From NCBI GenBank assembly GCA_026126025.1, contig JAHCJZ010000005.1, positions 62,001-126,000 of the forward strand: 64,000 bases of DNA, in the 5' to 3' direction. Positions 37,683 through 46,304 of this stretch are shown here, in pieces. Every line of letters starts with the position of its first letter. Positions within the stretch are counted from its first letter, which is position 1. Below the pieces are notes generated by a model that was given only the letters and a program-made list of their open reading frames with translations, made no database searches and was not told the DNA's origin. The DNA is from Bauldia sp. Lineage in GTDB: Bacteria > Pseudomonadota > Alphaproteobacteria > Rhizobiales > Kaistiaceae. The translations under genes were made by a program, and so were the position numbers.

Positions 37683-38666
37683 TCAATGCGCGACCAGCGT
37701 GCCGGTGGCCGGGGCGGCGTGCCCGATCGGCGTGGCGTCCGGGCAGCAGGCGTCGCGGGTCTCGAGCTCGAGCGTCGAGTGCATGATGCCGAAATCGGCG
37801 GCCAGCGCCTTCTTGGCCGCACGCCTGACGACATCGGGCCGGGCGGCGGCCTCGTCGGTGAGGACGAGGTGCGCCTCGACCGAGGCCTCGCGCTCGTCGA
37901 TCTGCCAGACATGGAGGTGGTGGACGCTGTCGACGCCGGGCACGTTGACGAGCCGCGCGACGACGTCCTCGGCGGGGATGTCCGCGGGCGAGCCCTGCAT
38001 CAGGATGCGGATCACGCCGCCGATCTCGCGCGAGACGTGCCACAGGATGTAGGCCGCAATGCCCAGCGTCACGATCGCGTCGACGATCCGCCAGTCGTAG
38101 AGGATGATAAGCGTCCCCGCGACGATGACACCGACCGACCCGAGCGCGTCGGCGACGTTGTGGAGGAAGGCGGCGCGGATGTTCACGCTCTCCTTCGACA
38201 GCCGATATGTCAGGAGCGCGGTGACGACGTCTATGACGAGCGCGATCCCGGCGATGATGACGACGACCCAGCCGAGGACCGGCTGCGGCTCGATCAGCCG
38301 CCACACGCCCTCATAGGCAAGGTAGAGCGCGATCACGATCAGCGTGGTGTAGTTGATCAGCGCGGCGACGATCTCGGCGCGGCCGTAGCCGAAGGTCATC
38401 GCCGGGTCGCTCGGCCGCCGCGCGATCCGGCGCGCGCCGAAGGCGATGACCAGCGAGGCCGCGTCGGAGAGATTGTGGATGGCGTCCGCGATCAGCGCGA
38501 GGCTGCCGGCGGCGATGCCGCCGATGACCTGCGCTACGGTCAGCGCGAGATTGACCGCGATCGCCCACGCCACCTTGCGATCGCCCGCAATGACCGCAGC
38601 CGACGGACCGTGCGAATGGTCGTGGCCATGATGGCCGTGGCCGTGATGGTGGTGATGATGCGCCAT
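37683..38666 (-). CDS. Cation diffusion facilitator (CDF) family metal exporter
   Basis: A 327-residue protein. The N-terminus starts MAHHHHHHGHGHHGHDHSHG, a histidine-rich metal-binding tail. Six membrane segments follow with the metal-site motifs LIADAIHNLSDAASL and FLHNVADALGSVGV (HxxxD and DxxxD type), and a C-terminal cytoplasmic domain with HHLHVWQIDEREASVEAHLV. The motif pattern fits the zinc-transporting CzcD/ZitB group, so proton-driven zinc (perhaps cobalt or cadmium) export is likely. The ATG just before the His stretch is the start; no metalloregulator gene is adjacent. Confidence 0.93.
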   Translation of the reverse strand: MAHHHHHHGHGHHGHDHSHGPSAAVIAGDRKVAWAIAVNLALTVAQVIGGIAAGSLALIADAIHNLSDAASLVIAFGARRIARRPSDPAMTFGYGRAEIVAALINYTTLIVIALYLAYEGVWRLIEPQPVLGWVVVIIAGIALVIDVVTALLTYRLSKESVNIRAAFLHNVADALGSVGVIVAGTLIILYDWRIVDAIVTLGIAAYILWHVSREIGGVIRILMQGSPADIPAEDVVARLVNVPGVDSVHHLHVWQIDEREASVEAHLVLTDEAAARPDVVRRAAKKALAADFGIMHSTLELETRDACCPDATPIGHAAPATGTLVAH

Positions 38667-38761
38667 GGGTCTAACGTCGTGCGTTCGGTCGGGCGTAACA
38701 CGTTCGCGCCACGCGCCAAATGGGCACCCCACTCTCGCGCGACCCCGGGTGGCCACGCGGC

Positions 38762-39715
38762 CTATCGCGTCTGATGCTTTCGCCGCACGGCAGCGGGCGG
38801 GATGCCGACATGGCGTTTGAAGGCGCGGCTGAAGGATGCGTCGGATTCGTAGCCGAGCCGGCTCGCGACCGCCGAGACGCTGAGCGTGTCGGAGCGGAGC
38901 CAGTTGGTCGCGACATGCATCCGGAGCCTTGCGAGATAGCGGGCCGGCGGCAGGCCGACCAGCCGGGTGAATCGCTCGACGAATACGGAGCGGGAGGTGG
39001 ACGCCAGATCGGCGAGGCGTTCAACGGACCAGGGCTCGCCCGGTTTCCGGTGGATCGCCGCAAGCGCCCGGCCGATCCGGGGGTCGTGGATCGCGGCCAG
39101 CCATCCCTCGGTGTCCTCGCGATGGCTTTCGGCCCATGAGCGGATGACCCGGGCGATCACCACGTCGGCGAGCCGCGAGAGAACCGTCGCGGTTCCGAGC
39201 CGCGGCCGCGCGACCTCGACGATCATGGCGTCGAGAAGCATCGGCAGCGTCCGGTCGGACTCCGCCGCGTCGCGCAGGAGGATGAGTGGCGGCATCAGGT
39301 CGATCAGCGGCTGGATGCCGCTGTCGTCGAACGCCACGCTGCAACAGAAGACGGCCGTCCGGTGCTCGCCGGCCTGATCGCGCAGCCGGAACGTCGTGTC
39401 GCCGGCCGGCTCGCGCGGTATCTCGTCGAACGGCCTTGAAGCGCCCCCGCGTTCGCTTGCGATGACGTGGCCGGCTGCCCGCGGCAGCAACAGGGCGTCG
39501 CCGGGCCGCAGCTCCTGCCATCCGCCGTCGGGGCTCTGCAGCCAGCACGATCCAGCGGCGATGAGGTGGAACTGCGCACCTTCGTGCGGCGCGAACCGCA
39601 TTCCCCAGGGCGGCGTCAGCTGGCCGTGCCCCGACGACACCCGGGTGAGCCGGACATCCTGGAGGACCTCGCTGAGGAAGTCGGTCGCGACCGTTTCGGA
39701 CGAATGGTCAAGCAT
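38762..39715 (-). CDS. AraC family transcriptional regulator (cupin type)
   Basis: A 317-residue regulator. The N-terminal half is a cupin-like sensor (LTPPWGMRFAPHEGAQFHLIAAG, WQELRPGDALLLPRAAGHVIAS). The C-terminal AraC DNA-binding domain has two helix-turn-helices: WSVERLADLASTSRSVFVERF and SVSAVASRLGYESDASFSRAFKRHVG. The ligand is unknown. It is divergent from the SnoaL-like gene, with 82 bases shared upstream, so it may control that gene as well as itself. Confidence 0.9.
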   Translation of the reverse strand: MLDHSSETVATDFLSEVLQDVRLTRVSSGHGQLTPPWGMRFAPHEGAQFHLIAAGSCWLQSPDGGWQELRPGDALLLPRAAGHVIASERGGASRPFDEIPREPAGDTTFRLRDQAGEHRTAVFCCSVAFDDSGIQPLIDLMPPLILLRDAAESDRTLPMLLDAMIVEVARPRLGTATVLSRLADVVIARVIRSWAESHREDTEGWLAAIHDPRIGRALAAIHRKPGEPWSVERLADLASTSRSVFVERFTRLVGLPPARYLARLRMHVATNWLRSDTLSVSAVASRLGYESDASFSRAFKRHVGIPPAAVRRKHQTR

Positions 39716-39797
39716 TCGAGCATTCCTATCATGGAAAATCCGGCCGCGTGAGGGTTACGTCGCCCGGCGCCGCGCGGGTCGCGGCTTCGGAGAGACC

Positions 39798-40328
39798 ATG
39801 AAGATCAACGCAATCACCCGGCCGGCCATGGCGCTGTGGCTCCTGGCGGCCGCCATCGGAGCATCCATGACCGCGTCAGCACAGGAAACCTGCCCGACGA
39901 CCGAGCGAACCGAACTGCTGGCCGCCTACCCCGCCGTTCGCGCCTTCTACGACACCTACAACACCGGCGACGCCTCGCTGATCGATTGCGCGCTCGACGC
40001 GGGTTGGGTGACCAATCCGCGGAACCCTGCCCAGTCGGTGGGGCCTGCCGGGATGAGGGAGACGATCGCCGGCGTCGCCGCCTCCTTCGCGAGCCTGACC
40101 TTCGACATTCGCGACGTGGTCGTCGCCGGTGACCGCATCGTGGTGCGCAGCGACCTGACGGTGCTGCAATCCGGCTCCTTCCTCGGCGTCGATCCGTCCG
40201 CGGAGCCGCTCACGATCATGAACATCGACATCCACCGCGTCGGTTCGGACGGCCGGATCGTCGAGACCTGGCACGTCGAGGACTGGCTCAGCTACCTCCT
40301 CCAGCGCGGCATCCTGCCTCTCGGATAG
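39798..40328 (+). CDS. Exported SnoaL-like / NTF2-fold protein
   Basis: A 176-residue protein with a signal peptide (MALWLLAAAIGASMTASAQ) followed by a SnoaL-like NTF2 fold: VRAFYDTYNTGDASLIDCALD, VGPAGMREТI-type segment near residue 75, VVVAGDRIVVRSDLTV and a terminal GRIVETWHVEDWLSYLLQRG. In this superfamily secreted members are mostly of unknown function. A strong terminator follows. It is divergent from the AraC-type gene and is its most likely target. Confidence 0.8.
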   Translation: MKINAITRPAMALWLLAAAIGASMTASAQETCPTTERTELLAAYPAVRAFYDTYNTGDASLIDCALDAGWVTNPRNPAQSVGPAGMRETIAGVAASFASLTFDIRDVVVAGDRIVVRSDLTVLQSGSFLGVDPSAEPLTIMNIDIHRVGSDGRIVETWHVEDWLSYLLQRGILPLG

Positions 40329-40349
40329 CCCGTCGGGGTCGAAGGGCCG

Positions 40350-40390
40350 AAGGCGGCGGCGCGGTCATTGCCGGACCGCGCCGCCGCCTT
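40350..40390 (+). terminator. Strong hairpin terminator after the SnoaL-like gene
   Basis: A perfect 17-base stem: aaggcggcggcgcggtc pairs with gaccgcgccgccgcctt around the loop attgccg. The T tract is short (two T). It begins 22 bases behind the stop codon. The symmetry means it could work in both directions. Confidence 0.75.
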
Positions 40391-40445
40391 AGTATCCTGG
40401 CACCGGGCGTTGGCCGCCGGCGGCGGCGGCAGAGCGAGGCAAGGC

Positions 40446-41027
40446 GTGGCGGCGGCAGCGAAGCGCAAGCTCAAGGTCTTCCAGACCAGCATCGGCTTCT
40501 ACGACGTGCTGGTGGCGACCAGCGGCAAGGCGGCGGCGCTCCGCGCCTGGGGCATCCATCAGGATCTCTTCGCTCAAGGGCTGGCGTCGCAGGTCACCGA
40601 CGCGTCGCTGGTCGACGCCGCGCTGGCGCACCCCGAGACGGTGCTGAGGCGCGCCATCGGCTCCAAGGGCGGGTTCAGCGTCGACCCCTCCCCGCCCCGC
40701 ATCAAGCGGACCGCGCGCCGCGAGGAGTCGGAGGACGAAGAAAGCCGCGCGCCGGAACCCGAGCCGGAGCCGGCCGACCGCAGCAAGTTGACCGCCGCGG
40801 AGGAAGCCCTCGCCGCGCTCGACGCCGACCACGACAGGGACACGGACCGCATCCAGCGCGAGCTCGCCGCTGTCGACGCCGAGGAGGCGAAGCTGGTCGC
40901 CCGCCGCCGCGCCCTCAACGCCGAGGCGACCGCCAAGCGCAAGGTGTGGCAGGACCACCGCGCCAAGGCCGAAACCACGCTCCAGAGCGAACGGCGCGCC
41001 TACCGCGACGCGGGCGGCCGGGATTGA
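40446..41027 (+). CDS. Conserved hypothetical protein with charged coiled-coil C-terminus
   Basis: A 193-residue protein in two parts. The first 75 residues form a compact basic domain (AAKRKLKVFQTSIGFYDVLVATSGKAAALRAWGI...HPETVLRRAIGSKGGFSVDP) seen in alphaproteobacterial proteins sometimes named TolA-like. A proline- and glutamate-rich linker (EPEPEPADR) leads into a predicted coiled coil of Ala, Glu and Arg (residues about 115-185). No signal peptide or membrane segment was seen, so a true TolA function is unlikely. The GTG at 40446 is the chosen start because the conserved part begins right after it. Confidence 0.7.
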   Translation: MAAAAKRKLKVFQTSIGFYDVLVATSGKAAALRAWGIHQDLFAQGLASQVTDASLVDAALAHPETVLRRAIGSKGGFSVDPSPPRIKRTARREESEDEESRAPEPEPEPADRSKLTAAEEALAALDADHDRDTDRIQRELAAVDAEEAKLVARRRALNAEATAKRKVWQDHRAKAETTLQSERRAYRDAGGRD

Positions 41028-41087
41028 CGGGCAGGCGGGAGTCGCGATCCTCGGCCGGTCTCGTTCGATTGGCGGCCGGATCGACGC

Positions 41088-41675
41088 TCAGCCACGCGGC
41101 TTGGTGAGGAGCATCCAGTCGCCGGTGCGCTCGTATCCCGGGTACGGTACCAGCGTTCGGCGGTCGAGGATGCGGTAGCCGACGGCTTCGTACAGCCGAA
41201 GGGCCGGCACGTTCTCGTCGGCGACGATGATCGCCATGCCCCGCGTCGGCGTCGCCGCGGCGAGACGGTCGGCGTCGCGCAGCAGGGCGCGGCCGACGCC
41301 TTGACCGCGGAACTCGGGATGGACGGCGAGGACGTTGACGTACCAGTGGTGCGGCACCAGCGCTTCCAGCGCCGCGATCTGCTTGAGGAAGGGCGGCATG
41401 GCGGCGATCTCGTCCGCGGTCGGGCCCTCGCCGAACGGATAGCCGACCAGCCCGCCGGCCGGCGTGCCGTCGATCTCCGCGATGCGGGCGTTCCGCCAGG
41501 AGAAGGTCGCCTCGTCGCGGAGCGCCCTGCTCCGGCCGATCTCGATCCGCGACTGGCCTGGCGCCGCGATGGTCGACCAGAACCAGGACGCGAAGCCCTC
41601 GCTTGCCATGTCGATGAACGCGACGAGGTCCATCGCGTCACGGCGCCCGGCAGCGCGGATCAGCGGCCCGGGCAC
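41088..41675 (-). CDS. GNAT family N-acetyltransferase
   Basis: A 195-residue acetyltransferase. The acetyl-CoA loop is HPEFRGQGVGRALLRDADRL near residue 125, followed by IIVADENVPALRLYEAVGYRILDRR, the usual end of the fold. Substrate is unknown. The GTG start lies one base behind the stop of the upstream 83-residue gene (TGA-G-GTG), implying translational coupling. A later ATG at residue 15 is possible, but the coupling favours the GTG. Confidence 0.85.
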   Translation of the reverse strand: MPGPLIRAAGRRDAMDLVAFIDMASEGFASWFWSTIAAPGQSRIEIGRSRALRDEATFSWRNARIAEIDGTPAGGLVGYPFGEGPTADEIAAMPPFLKQIAALEALVPHHWYVNVLAVHPEFRGQGVGRALLRDADRLAAATPTRGMAIIVADENVPALRLYEAVGYRILDRRTLVPYPGYERTGDWMLLTKPRG

Positions 41676-41676
41676 C

Positions 41677-41928
41677 TCAGTTCCGCTGCGCCTCGAGCGC
41701 CGACACCCGCTGCGCCGGCGCCTTCACCGCTCCCCGCAGCGCATCGATCTCATCGGTGTGCCGCGTCTGCGTGTTGAGGCTGAGCGCGAGGTAGCCGTTC
41801 ATCTCGGTCAGGCGGGCGGCTTGCTCGTCGAGCGTCGCTTTCACCTCCGCCATGCCGCGGCGGGTGGCGGCCATATCGGCCTGCAGCCCTTTCAGAATGG
41901 GCAGGATCGCATCGGTCGGTTCAGCCAT
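41677..41928 (-). CDS. Small coiled-coil protein of unknown function
   Basis: An 83-residue protein, mostly one amphipathic helix: LPILKGLQADMAATRRGMAEVKATLDEQ is the first half and LSLNTQTRHTDEIDALRGAVKAPAQRVSALE the second. It has no membrane segment. No family is recognised; similar small helical proteins are frequent in the group. It is the first gene of a two-gene unit with the acetyltransferase. An inverted repeat lies 19 bases upstream of its start. Confidence 0.6.
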   Translation of the reverse strand: MAEPTDAILPILKGLQADMAATRRGMAEVKATLDEQAARLTEMNGYLALSLNTQTRHTDEIDALRGAVKAPAQRVSALEAQRN

Positions 41929-41946
41929 CCGGATACATCACCACAC

Positions 41947-41966
41947 CTGTTGCCGATTAGCAACAG
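41947..41966 (-). promoter_or_regulatory. Inverted repeat upstream of the coiled-coil/GNAT genes
   Basis: ctgttgc and gcaacag form a perfect 7-base inverted pair with a 6-base spacer, 19 bases before the start of the 83-residue gene. The size and place fit an operator or a promoter-proximal hairpin. No regulator can be assigned. Confidence 0.35.
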
Positions 41967-41985
41967 TCCGCATTCTGCCCCCCCT

Positions 41986-42060
41986 CGTCATTGCCGGACT
42001 TGATCCGGCAATCCATCACCGCGATGCCGTATGGATCACCGGGTCAAGCCCGGTGATGAC
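41986..42060. repeat. Palindromic repeat element, family E
   Basis: Two inverted halves: cgtcattgccggacttgatc with cggcaatcca, and tggatcaccgggtcaagccc with ggtgatgac. Only one copy is present in the window, but the pattern (a hairpin in each half and a tgatgac-type end) matches common alphaproteobacterial intergenic repeats. It lies immediately downstream of pdhC, near the presumed rearrangement point between pdhC and lpd. Confidence 0.75.
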
Positions 42061-42085
42061 AAGGCGAGGTTTGCTGGCCTGGCTT

Positions 42086-43429
42086 CTAAAGCAGCATCGC
42101 GGTCGGCTTCTCGATCAGGCGCTTGAAGGCCTTGAGGAGCTCGGCGGCGAGGGCGCCGTCGACGGCGCGGTGGTCGGTCGAGAGCGTCACGGTCATGATG
42201 GTGGCGACGACGATTTCGCCCTGGCGCACGATCGGGCGCTCGACGCCCGCGCCAACGGCGAGGATCGAGGATTGCGGCGGGTTGATCACGGCGGCGAAAT
42301 CACGGACGCCGTACATGCCGAGATTCGAGATCGACGTGGCGCCGCCCTGGTATTCCTCGGGGGTCAGCTTGCGGTCGCGCGCGCGCTTGGCGAGATCCTT
42401 CATCTCGTTCGAGATGTCAGAGAGCGTCTTGCCGTCGGCATTGCGCACGACCGGCGTGATCAGGCCGCCCTCGATCGCCACCGCGACGCCGATGTCGGCA
42501 TGATGGTGGCGCAGCATGCCGCCCTCGGTCCAGGTGGCATTCGCCTCGGGGACCGCGACCAGCGCCCCGGCCATCGCCTTGATGATCATGTCGTTGACCG
42601 AGACGCGCCATTTCGGCTTGCCGTCGACCTCCGGCGCCGCCGCATTGATCTCGGCCCGCAGCGCCAGCAGCGCGTCGATCTCGGTGTCAACCGTCAGGTA
42701 GAAATGCGGCACCGTCTGCTTCGACTGCGTCAGCCGGCGCGCGATCACCTTCCGGATCGAGTCGTGCGGAACGACGTCATAGGTGCCCGGCGCGTAGTAT
42801 TTCAGGATCAGCTCATCGCTCATCGCGGAAGCAATCGCAGGCGTGCCGGCCGCCGGTGGCGAGGCCTGCTTTGCGGGAGCGGCCGAGACACCACCCGTGC
42901 CGGCGGCTTCGATGTCGGCCTTCACCACGCGCCCTTGTGGGCCGGAGCCTTTCACGGCGGCGACGTCGATCCCGGCTTCTTTGGCGAGGCGACGGGCGAG
43001 CGGCGAGGCGAACACCCGATCCCCGCCATTGGCCGGGGGGGTGTCGTGCATCGCGGCCCGCATGATCGCACCGGGCGGCGCCGCGCTAGCGGCGGCGGGA
43101 GCGGCCGGGAGCGGCGGTGCCTCGGCAGTCGAGGCCGGAGCGGCAGCTGGAGCCGGGGGCTTCGGCGTAGCGGCACCGGCCGACTCGCCCTCGCCCAGCA
43201 GTACCGCGATCACCGCGTTGACCTTGACCCCCTCTGTTCCGGCCGGAACGAGGATTTGTCCGACGGTCCCCTCGTCGACCGCCTCGACTTCCATCGTCGC
43301 CTTGTCGGTCTCGATCTCGGCGATCACATCGCCGGATTTCACCGCGTCGCCTTCCTTCTTGAGCCACTTGGCAAGCTTGCCCTCCTCCATCGTCGGCGAC
43401 AGGGCAGGCATGAGGATATTGGTCGGCAT
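42086..43429 (-). CDS. pdhC: Pyruvate dehydrogenase E2, dihydrolipoamide acetyltransferase
   Basis: A 447-residue E2 protein. A lipoyl domain covers residues 1-80 with the lipoyl lysine in [13 protein letters not shown]. An Ala/Pro-rich linker is followed by the peripheral-subunit-binding domain ([29 protein letters not shown]) and the catalytic acyltransferase domain ending in the active-site motif [15 protein letters not shown]. It transfers the acetyl group to CoA. It is the last gene of the pdhA-VOC-pdhB-Uma2-DUF5076-pdhC series but a 179-base gap with a repeat element precedes it, so it may need its own promoter or read-through. Confidence 0.96.
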   Translation of the reverse strand: MPTNILMPALSPTMEEGKLAKWLKKEGDAVKSGDVIAEIETDKATMEVEAVDEGTVGQILVPAGTEGVKVNAVIAVLLGEGESAGAATPKPPAPAAAPASTAEAPPLPAAPAAASAAPPGAIMRAAMHDTPPANGGDRVFASPLARRLAKEAGIDVAAVKGSGPQGRVVKADIEAAGTGGVSAAPAKQASPPAAGTPAIASAMSDELILKYYAPGTYDVVPHDSIRKVIARRLTQSKQTVPHFYLTVDTEIDALLALRAEINAAAPEVDGKPKWRVSVNDMIIKAMAGALVAVPEANATWTEGGMLRHHHADIGVAVAIEGGLITPVVRNADGKTLSDISNEMKDLAKRARDRKLTPEEYQGGATSISNLGMYGVRDFAAVINPPQSSILAVGAGVERPIVRQGEIVVATIMTVTLSTDHRAVDGALAAELLKAFKRLIEKPTAMLL

Positions 43430-43459
43430 CAGTTCTTGAATCCCGAACGGCTTGTTCCC

Positions 43460-43582
43460 ATTGAACCCTCCCCTCGTGGGAGGGTCGAAAGGCGATAGCC
43501 TTTCGGGGAGGGGGCGCGGCCGTGCCCCCCTCTCGAAGCTCGCTGCGCGACCTTCGACCTCCCCACGAGGGGGAGGTTCAAT
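43460..43582. repeat. Palindromic repeat element, family A (copy 2)
   Basis: About 123 bases: left end attgaaccctcccctcgtgg, right end ccccacgagggggaggttca with final at. The termini pair over about 30 bases with few mismatches, and the interior repeats ggggagggggcgcggccgtg exactly as in copy 1 at 11838. It lies between the DUF5076 gene and pdhC, inside the pdh operon. Confidence 0.82.
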
Positions 43583-43608
43583 AGGAAAGTATTCGTATCG
43601 AACACGGT

Positions 43609-43911
43609 TCAGTGGCCCTTGCGTTCGGTCGTGGTGCCGGGGTCGGTCGGGTTGGCGAGCTCGGCGTCGAACATCGCGCGCATCCGCTCCATCGCCTCCT
43701 CGGCGCTGCAGACGCCCTCCTTCTCGAACACCCGCGCCGCGTGGCGGGCGATGTCGACGAGGAGCATCCCCCACATGTCGGGCTGGTCGAAGGCACGCAT
43801 GAAGGAGATCGACAGGCCGCCGTCGATCACGAAGGCGCGCAGCACCTCGACCGCGTCGTCGCGTCCGATCGCGTCGGGCGGGATGGGCTGTTCCTTGGGA
43901 GTCCCGGCCAT
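43609..43911 (-). CDS. DUF5076 family protein
   Basis: A 100-residue protein with no signal or membrane segment: [66 protein letters not shown]. This is the conserved pattern of DUF5076, a small alphaproteobacterial family usually found by the pyruvate dehydrogenase genes. Function is unknown. It starts two bases behind the Uma2 gene and ends before the family A repeat. Confidence 0.8.
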   Translation of the reverse strand: MAGTPKEQPIPPDAIGRDDAVEVLRAFVIDGGLSISFMRAFDQPDMWGMLLVDIARHAARVFEKEGVCSAEEAMERMRAMFDAELANPTDPGTTTERKGH

Positions 43912-43913
43912 GG

Positions 43914-44501
43914 CTACGCTCCTTCCGGTTGGTCGAACGGCCAGAGCAGACCGAGCGAGAAGCTGATCGCATCGAAGGGCGGCGCCGAGACGGCCTCGCT
44001 CCCCTCTGCCGTCGCCGCGAGTTTCCATTCGCCGGCCTCGAGGACGAACACTTCGAGCAGCCGGATGCGCGGATCAAGGAGCCAGAGGTGCGAAACCCCG
44101 GCATTCGCGTAGATGCGCCGCTTGGGACCGCGGTCGAAACGTTCCGTCGCCGGCGACAGAACCTCGCACACCCAATCGGGCGGAATCTCCATGAAGGCCG
44201 TCTCAGGCAAGGTCGGCAGGCGCTCGCGCCGCCACCCGGCGAGGTCCGGCACGATGACGTCGGCTCCGAGATGAACCTCGGGCTTGTTCATGAAGATCCA
44301 ACGGCCCGAAGCGGGTTCGGCCTTCTGATACGGGCCGGTCAACATACTGCTCAGTGCCGTCGCTGCGGCTGCATTTATGGGCGCGGGCAACCGGTGCGTC
44401 ACCAGATCGCCGCCGATCAGTTCCGCGACGAGGAGCGGCGACACCGCCTCAAGGTCGGCATAAGTGGCGCAGCGCTTGGCGGGCTCGGCCACGCGGATCA
44501 C
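43914..44501 (-). CDS. Uma2 family endonuclease-like protein (DUF820)
   Basis: A 195-residue protein of the Uma2/DUF820 family, which has a PD-(D/E)XK nuclease fold. Visible motifs are [31 protein letters not shown] (with the Asp of the active site), and [36 protein letters not shown] (Glu and Lys). Cleavage activity has rarely been shown, and the family is best known for many copies in cyanobacteria. The GTG start overlaps the pdhB stop in GTGA, so it is translated with pdhB. It looks like an insertion into the pdh operon. Confidence 0.85.
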   Translation of the reverse strand: MIRVAEPAKRCATYADLEAVSPLLVAELIGGDLVTHRLPAPINAAAATALSSMLTGPYQKAEPASGRWIFMNKPEVHLGADVIVPDLAGWRRERLPTLPETAFMEIPPDWVCEVLSPATERFDRGPKRRIYANAGVSHLWLLDPRIRLLEVFVLEAGEWKLAATAEGSEAVSAPPFDAISFSLGLLWPFDQPEGA

Positions 44502-45892
44502 TCCCGGTAGGTCACGGCCTTGACCGCCGCGACGATCTCGGCCACCGACGGCAAGGCGAGCTTCTCGAGGTTGGCCGCATAGGGCATCGGCACGTCCTTG
44601 CCCGTCACGCGGATGACGGGGGCGTCGAGCCAGTCGAACGCCTCCTCCATCAGCCGCGCGGAAATCTCCGACCCGATCGACGCGACCGGCCAGCCTTCCT
44701 CCACGGTAACGCATCGGCCGGTCTTCTTCACCGATTCCACCACCGTCGGGATGTCCATCGGCCGGAGGCTGCGGAGGTCGATGATCTCGGCGGAGATGCC
44801 AAGCGTTTCCAGCTCCTTCGCCGCCTTCTCGGCATAGGTCATGCCGATGCCGAACGAGACCAGCGTCACGTCGGTGCCGGCGCGGGCGATCCGCGCCTTG
44901 CCGATCGGCAGCACGAAATCGTCCAGCTGCGGCACGGGGAAGGACTGGCCGTAGAGGATCTCGTTCTCGAGGAAAATGATCGGGTTGGGGTCGCGGATCG
45001 CCGCCTTGAGGAGCCCCTTGGCGTCGGCCGCGGTGTAGGGGATCACGACCTTGAGGCCCGGAATATGCGCATACCAGGAGGCGTAGTCCTGGCTGTGCTG
45101 CGCCGCGACGCGGGCGGCCGCACCATTGGGGCCGCGGAACACGATCGGGCAGCCCATCTGGCCGCCGGACATGTAGAGCGTCTTCGCCGCCGAGTTGATG
45201 ATCTGATCCATCGCCTGCATCGCGAAGTTCCAGGTCATGAACTCCACGATCGGCTTCAGGCCGGCGAGCGCCGCGCCGATGCCGAGGCCGGCGAAGCCGT
45301 GCTCGGTGATCGGCGTGTCATAGACGCGCTGCGGCCCGAACTCCGCCAGCAGCCCCTGCGTGACCTTGTAGGCGCCCTGATATTCCGCGACCTCCTCGCC
45401 CATCACGAAGACGTCCTTGTCGCGGCGCATCTCCTCGGCCATCGCGTCGCGCAGCGCCTCGCGCACGGTCTGCGTCACCATCTCGGTGCCGGCCGGGATC
45501 GCGGGATCGGTCGGCGCCCCTGCCGCCTTCGGCTGCGCCGCAGGCCGCGCGGTGTCGACCTCGATCCCGACCTCCGGGTCGCGCGCGACCGGCTGCGGGG
45601 CCGGCTCAGGCGAAATGGCGGGCGCCGGAGCCGGCCTGGCCGCGCCGCCCCCGTCCCCGGTGAGCCGGGCGATGACGGCGTTGACCTTCACGCCCTCGGT
45701 GCCTTCGGGCACGAGGATCGAGGCGAGCTTCCCCTCGTCGACCGCCTCGACCTCCATGGTCGCCTTGTCGGTCTCGATCTCGGCGATCACGTCGCCGGCG
45801 CGCACATCGTCGCCTTCCTTCTTCAGCCACCGGGCGAGCTTGCCCTCCTCCATGGTGGGCGACAGGGCAGGCATGAGGATGTCGATCGGCAT
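44498..45892 (-). CDS. pdhB: Pyruvate dehydrogenase E1 beta subunit with N-terminal lipoyl domain
   Basis: A 464-residue protein. Residues 1-80 are a lipoyl domain nearly identical to that of PdhC (lipoyl Lys in [15 protein letters not shown]). A Pro/Ala linker leads to the transketolase-like E1 beta domain from about residue 140 ([50 protein letters not shown]) and the C-terminal domain with [14 protein letters not shown]. The lipoyl-fused form is typical of alphaproteobacteria. With PdhA it decarboxylates pyruvate and acetylates E2. The gene is 16 bases behind the VOC gene and overlaps the Uma2 gene. Confidence 0.96.
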   Translation of the reverse strand: MPIDILMPALSPTMEEGKLARWLKKEGDDVRAGDVIAEIETDKATMEVEAVDEGKLASILVPEGTEGVKVNAVIARLTGDGGGAARPAPAPAISPEPAPQPVARDPEVGIEVDTARPAAQPKAAGAPTDPAIPAGTEMVTQTVREALRDAMAEEMRRDKDVFVMGEEVAEYQGAYKVTQGLLAEFGPQRVYDTPITEHGFAGLGIGAALAGLKPIVEFMTWNFAMQAMDQIINSAAKTLYMSGGQMGCPIVFRGPNGAAARVAAQHSQDYASWYAHIPGLKVVIPYTAADAKGLLKAAIRDPNPIIFLENEILYGQSFPVPQLDDFVLPIGKARIARAGTDVTLVSFGIGMTYAEKAAKELETLGISAEIIDLRSLRPMDIPTVVESVKKTGRCVTVEEGWPVASIGSEISARLMEEAFDWLDAPVIRVTGKDVPMPYAANLEKLALPSVAEIVAAVKAVTYRE

Positions 45893-45908
45893 GCGGCGAA
45901 GGGCCCCG

Positions 45909-46292
45909 CTAGCGCACGTTGGCGTCGTTCTGGATGAGGCCGAAGAGATTGCCTTCGATGTCCCTGGCATAGGCGCTCCAGCCGATGCCGGGAATGGGCT
46001 GCTTCGGCATGACCGGCGCCGCGCCCGCTGTGAGCGCCCTGGCAAGGGCCGCGTCGATGTCGTCGACCTCGATCGAGCAGACATAGGCGGTGATGCCGTC
46101 CCCGCCGGCTGCCCCCTCGCGCGGGAGGATCGCGCCGTTGATGCCGGGCTTGTCGTCTGGTCCGGTGCCGACCAGCCAGTAGTCGACCGGTCCGTCCCAT
46201 TTGCTGATCTCCCAGCCGAACACGGACCGGTAGAAGTCCGCGGCGCGGCCGGGATCGTCGGCGTGGATCTCGAAATGGACTACCCGCCCCAT
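45909..46292 (-). CDS. VOC family (glyoxalase-like) protein
   Basis: A 127-residue vicinal-oxygen-chelate protein: [38 protein letters not shown] begins the first beta-alpha-beta unit (possible metal His6), and the second ends in [16 protein letters not shown] (possible metal Glu). Members include glyoxalases, dioxygenases and antibiotic-binding proteins; this small type is mostly uncharacterised. It lies 12 bases downstream of pdhA and 16 upstream of pdhB, an unusual position inside the E1 gene pair. Confidence 0.88.
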   Translation of the reverse strand: MGRVVHFEIHADDPGRAADFYRSVFGWEISKWDGPVDYWLVGTGPDDKPGINGAILPREGAAGGDGITAYVCSIEVDDIDAALARALTAGAAPVMPKQPIPGIGWSAYARDIEGNLFGLIQNDANVR

Positions 46293-46304
46293 CGGCGTCG
46301 CCTC

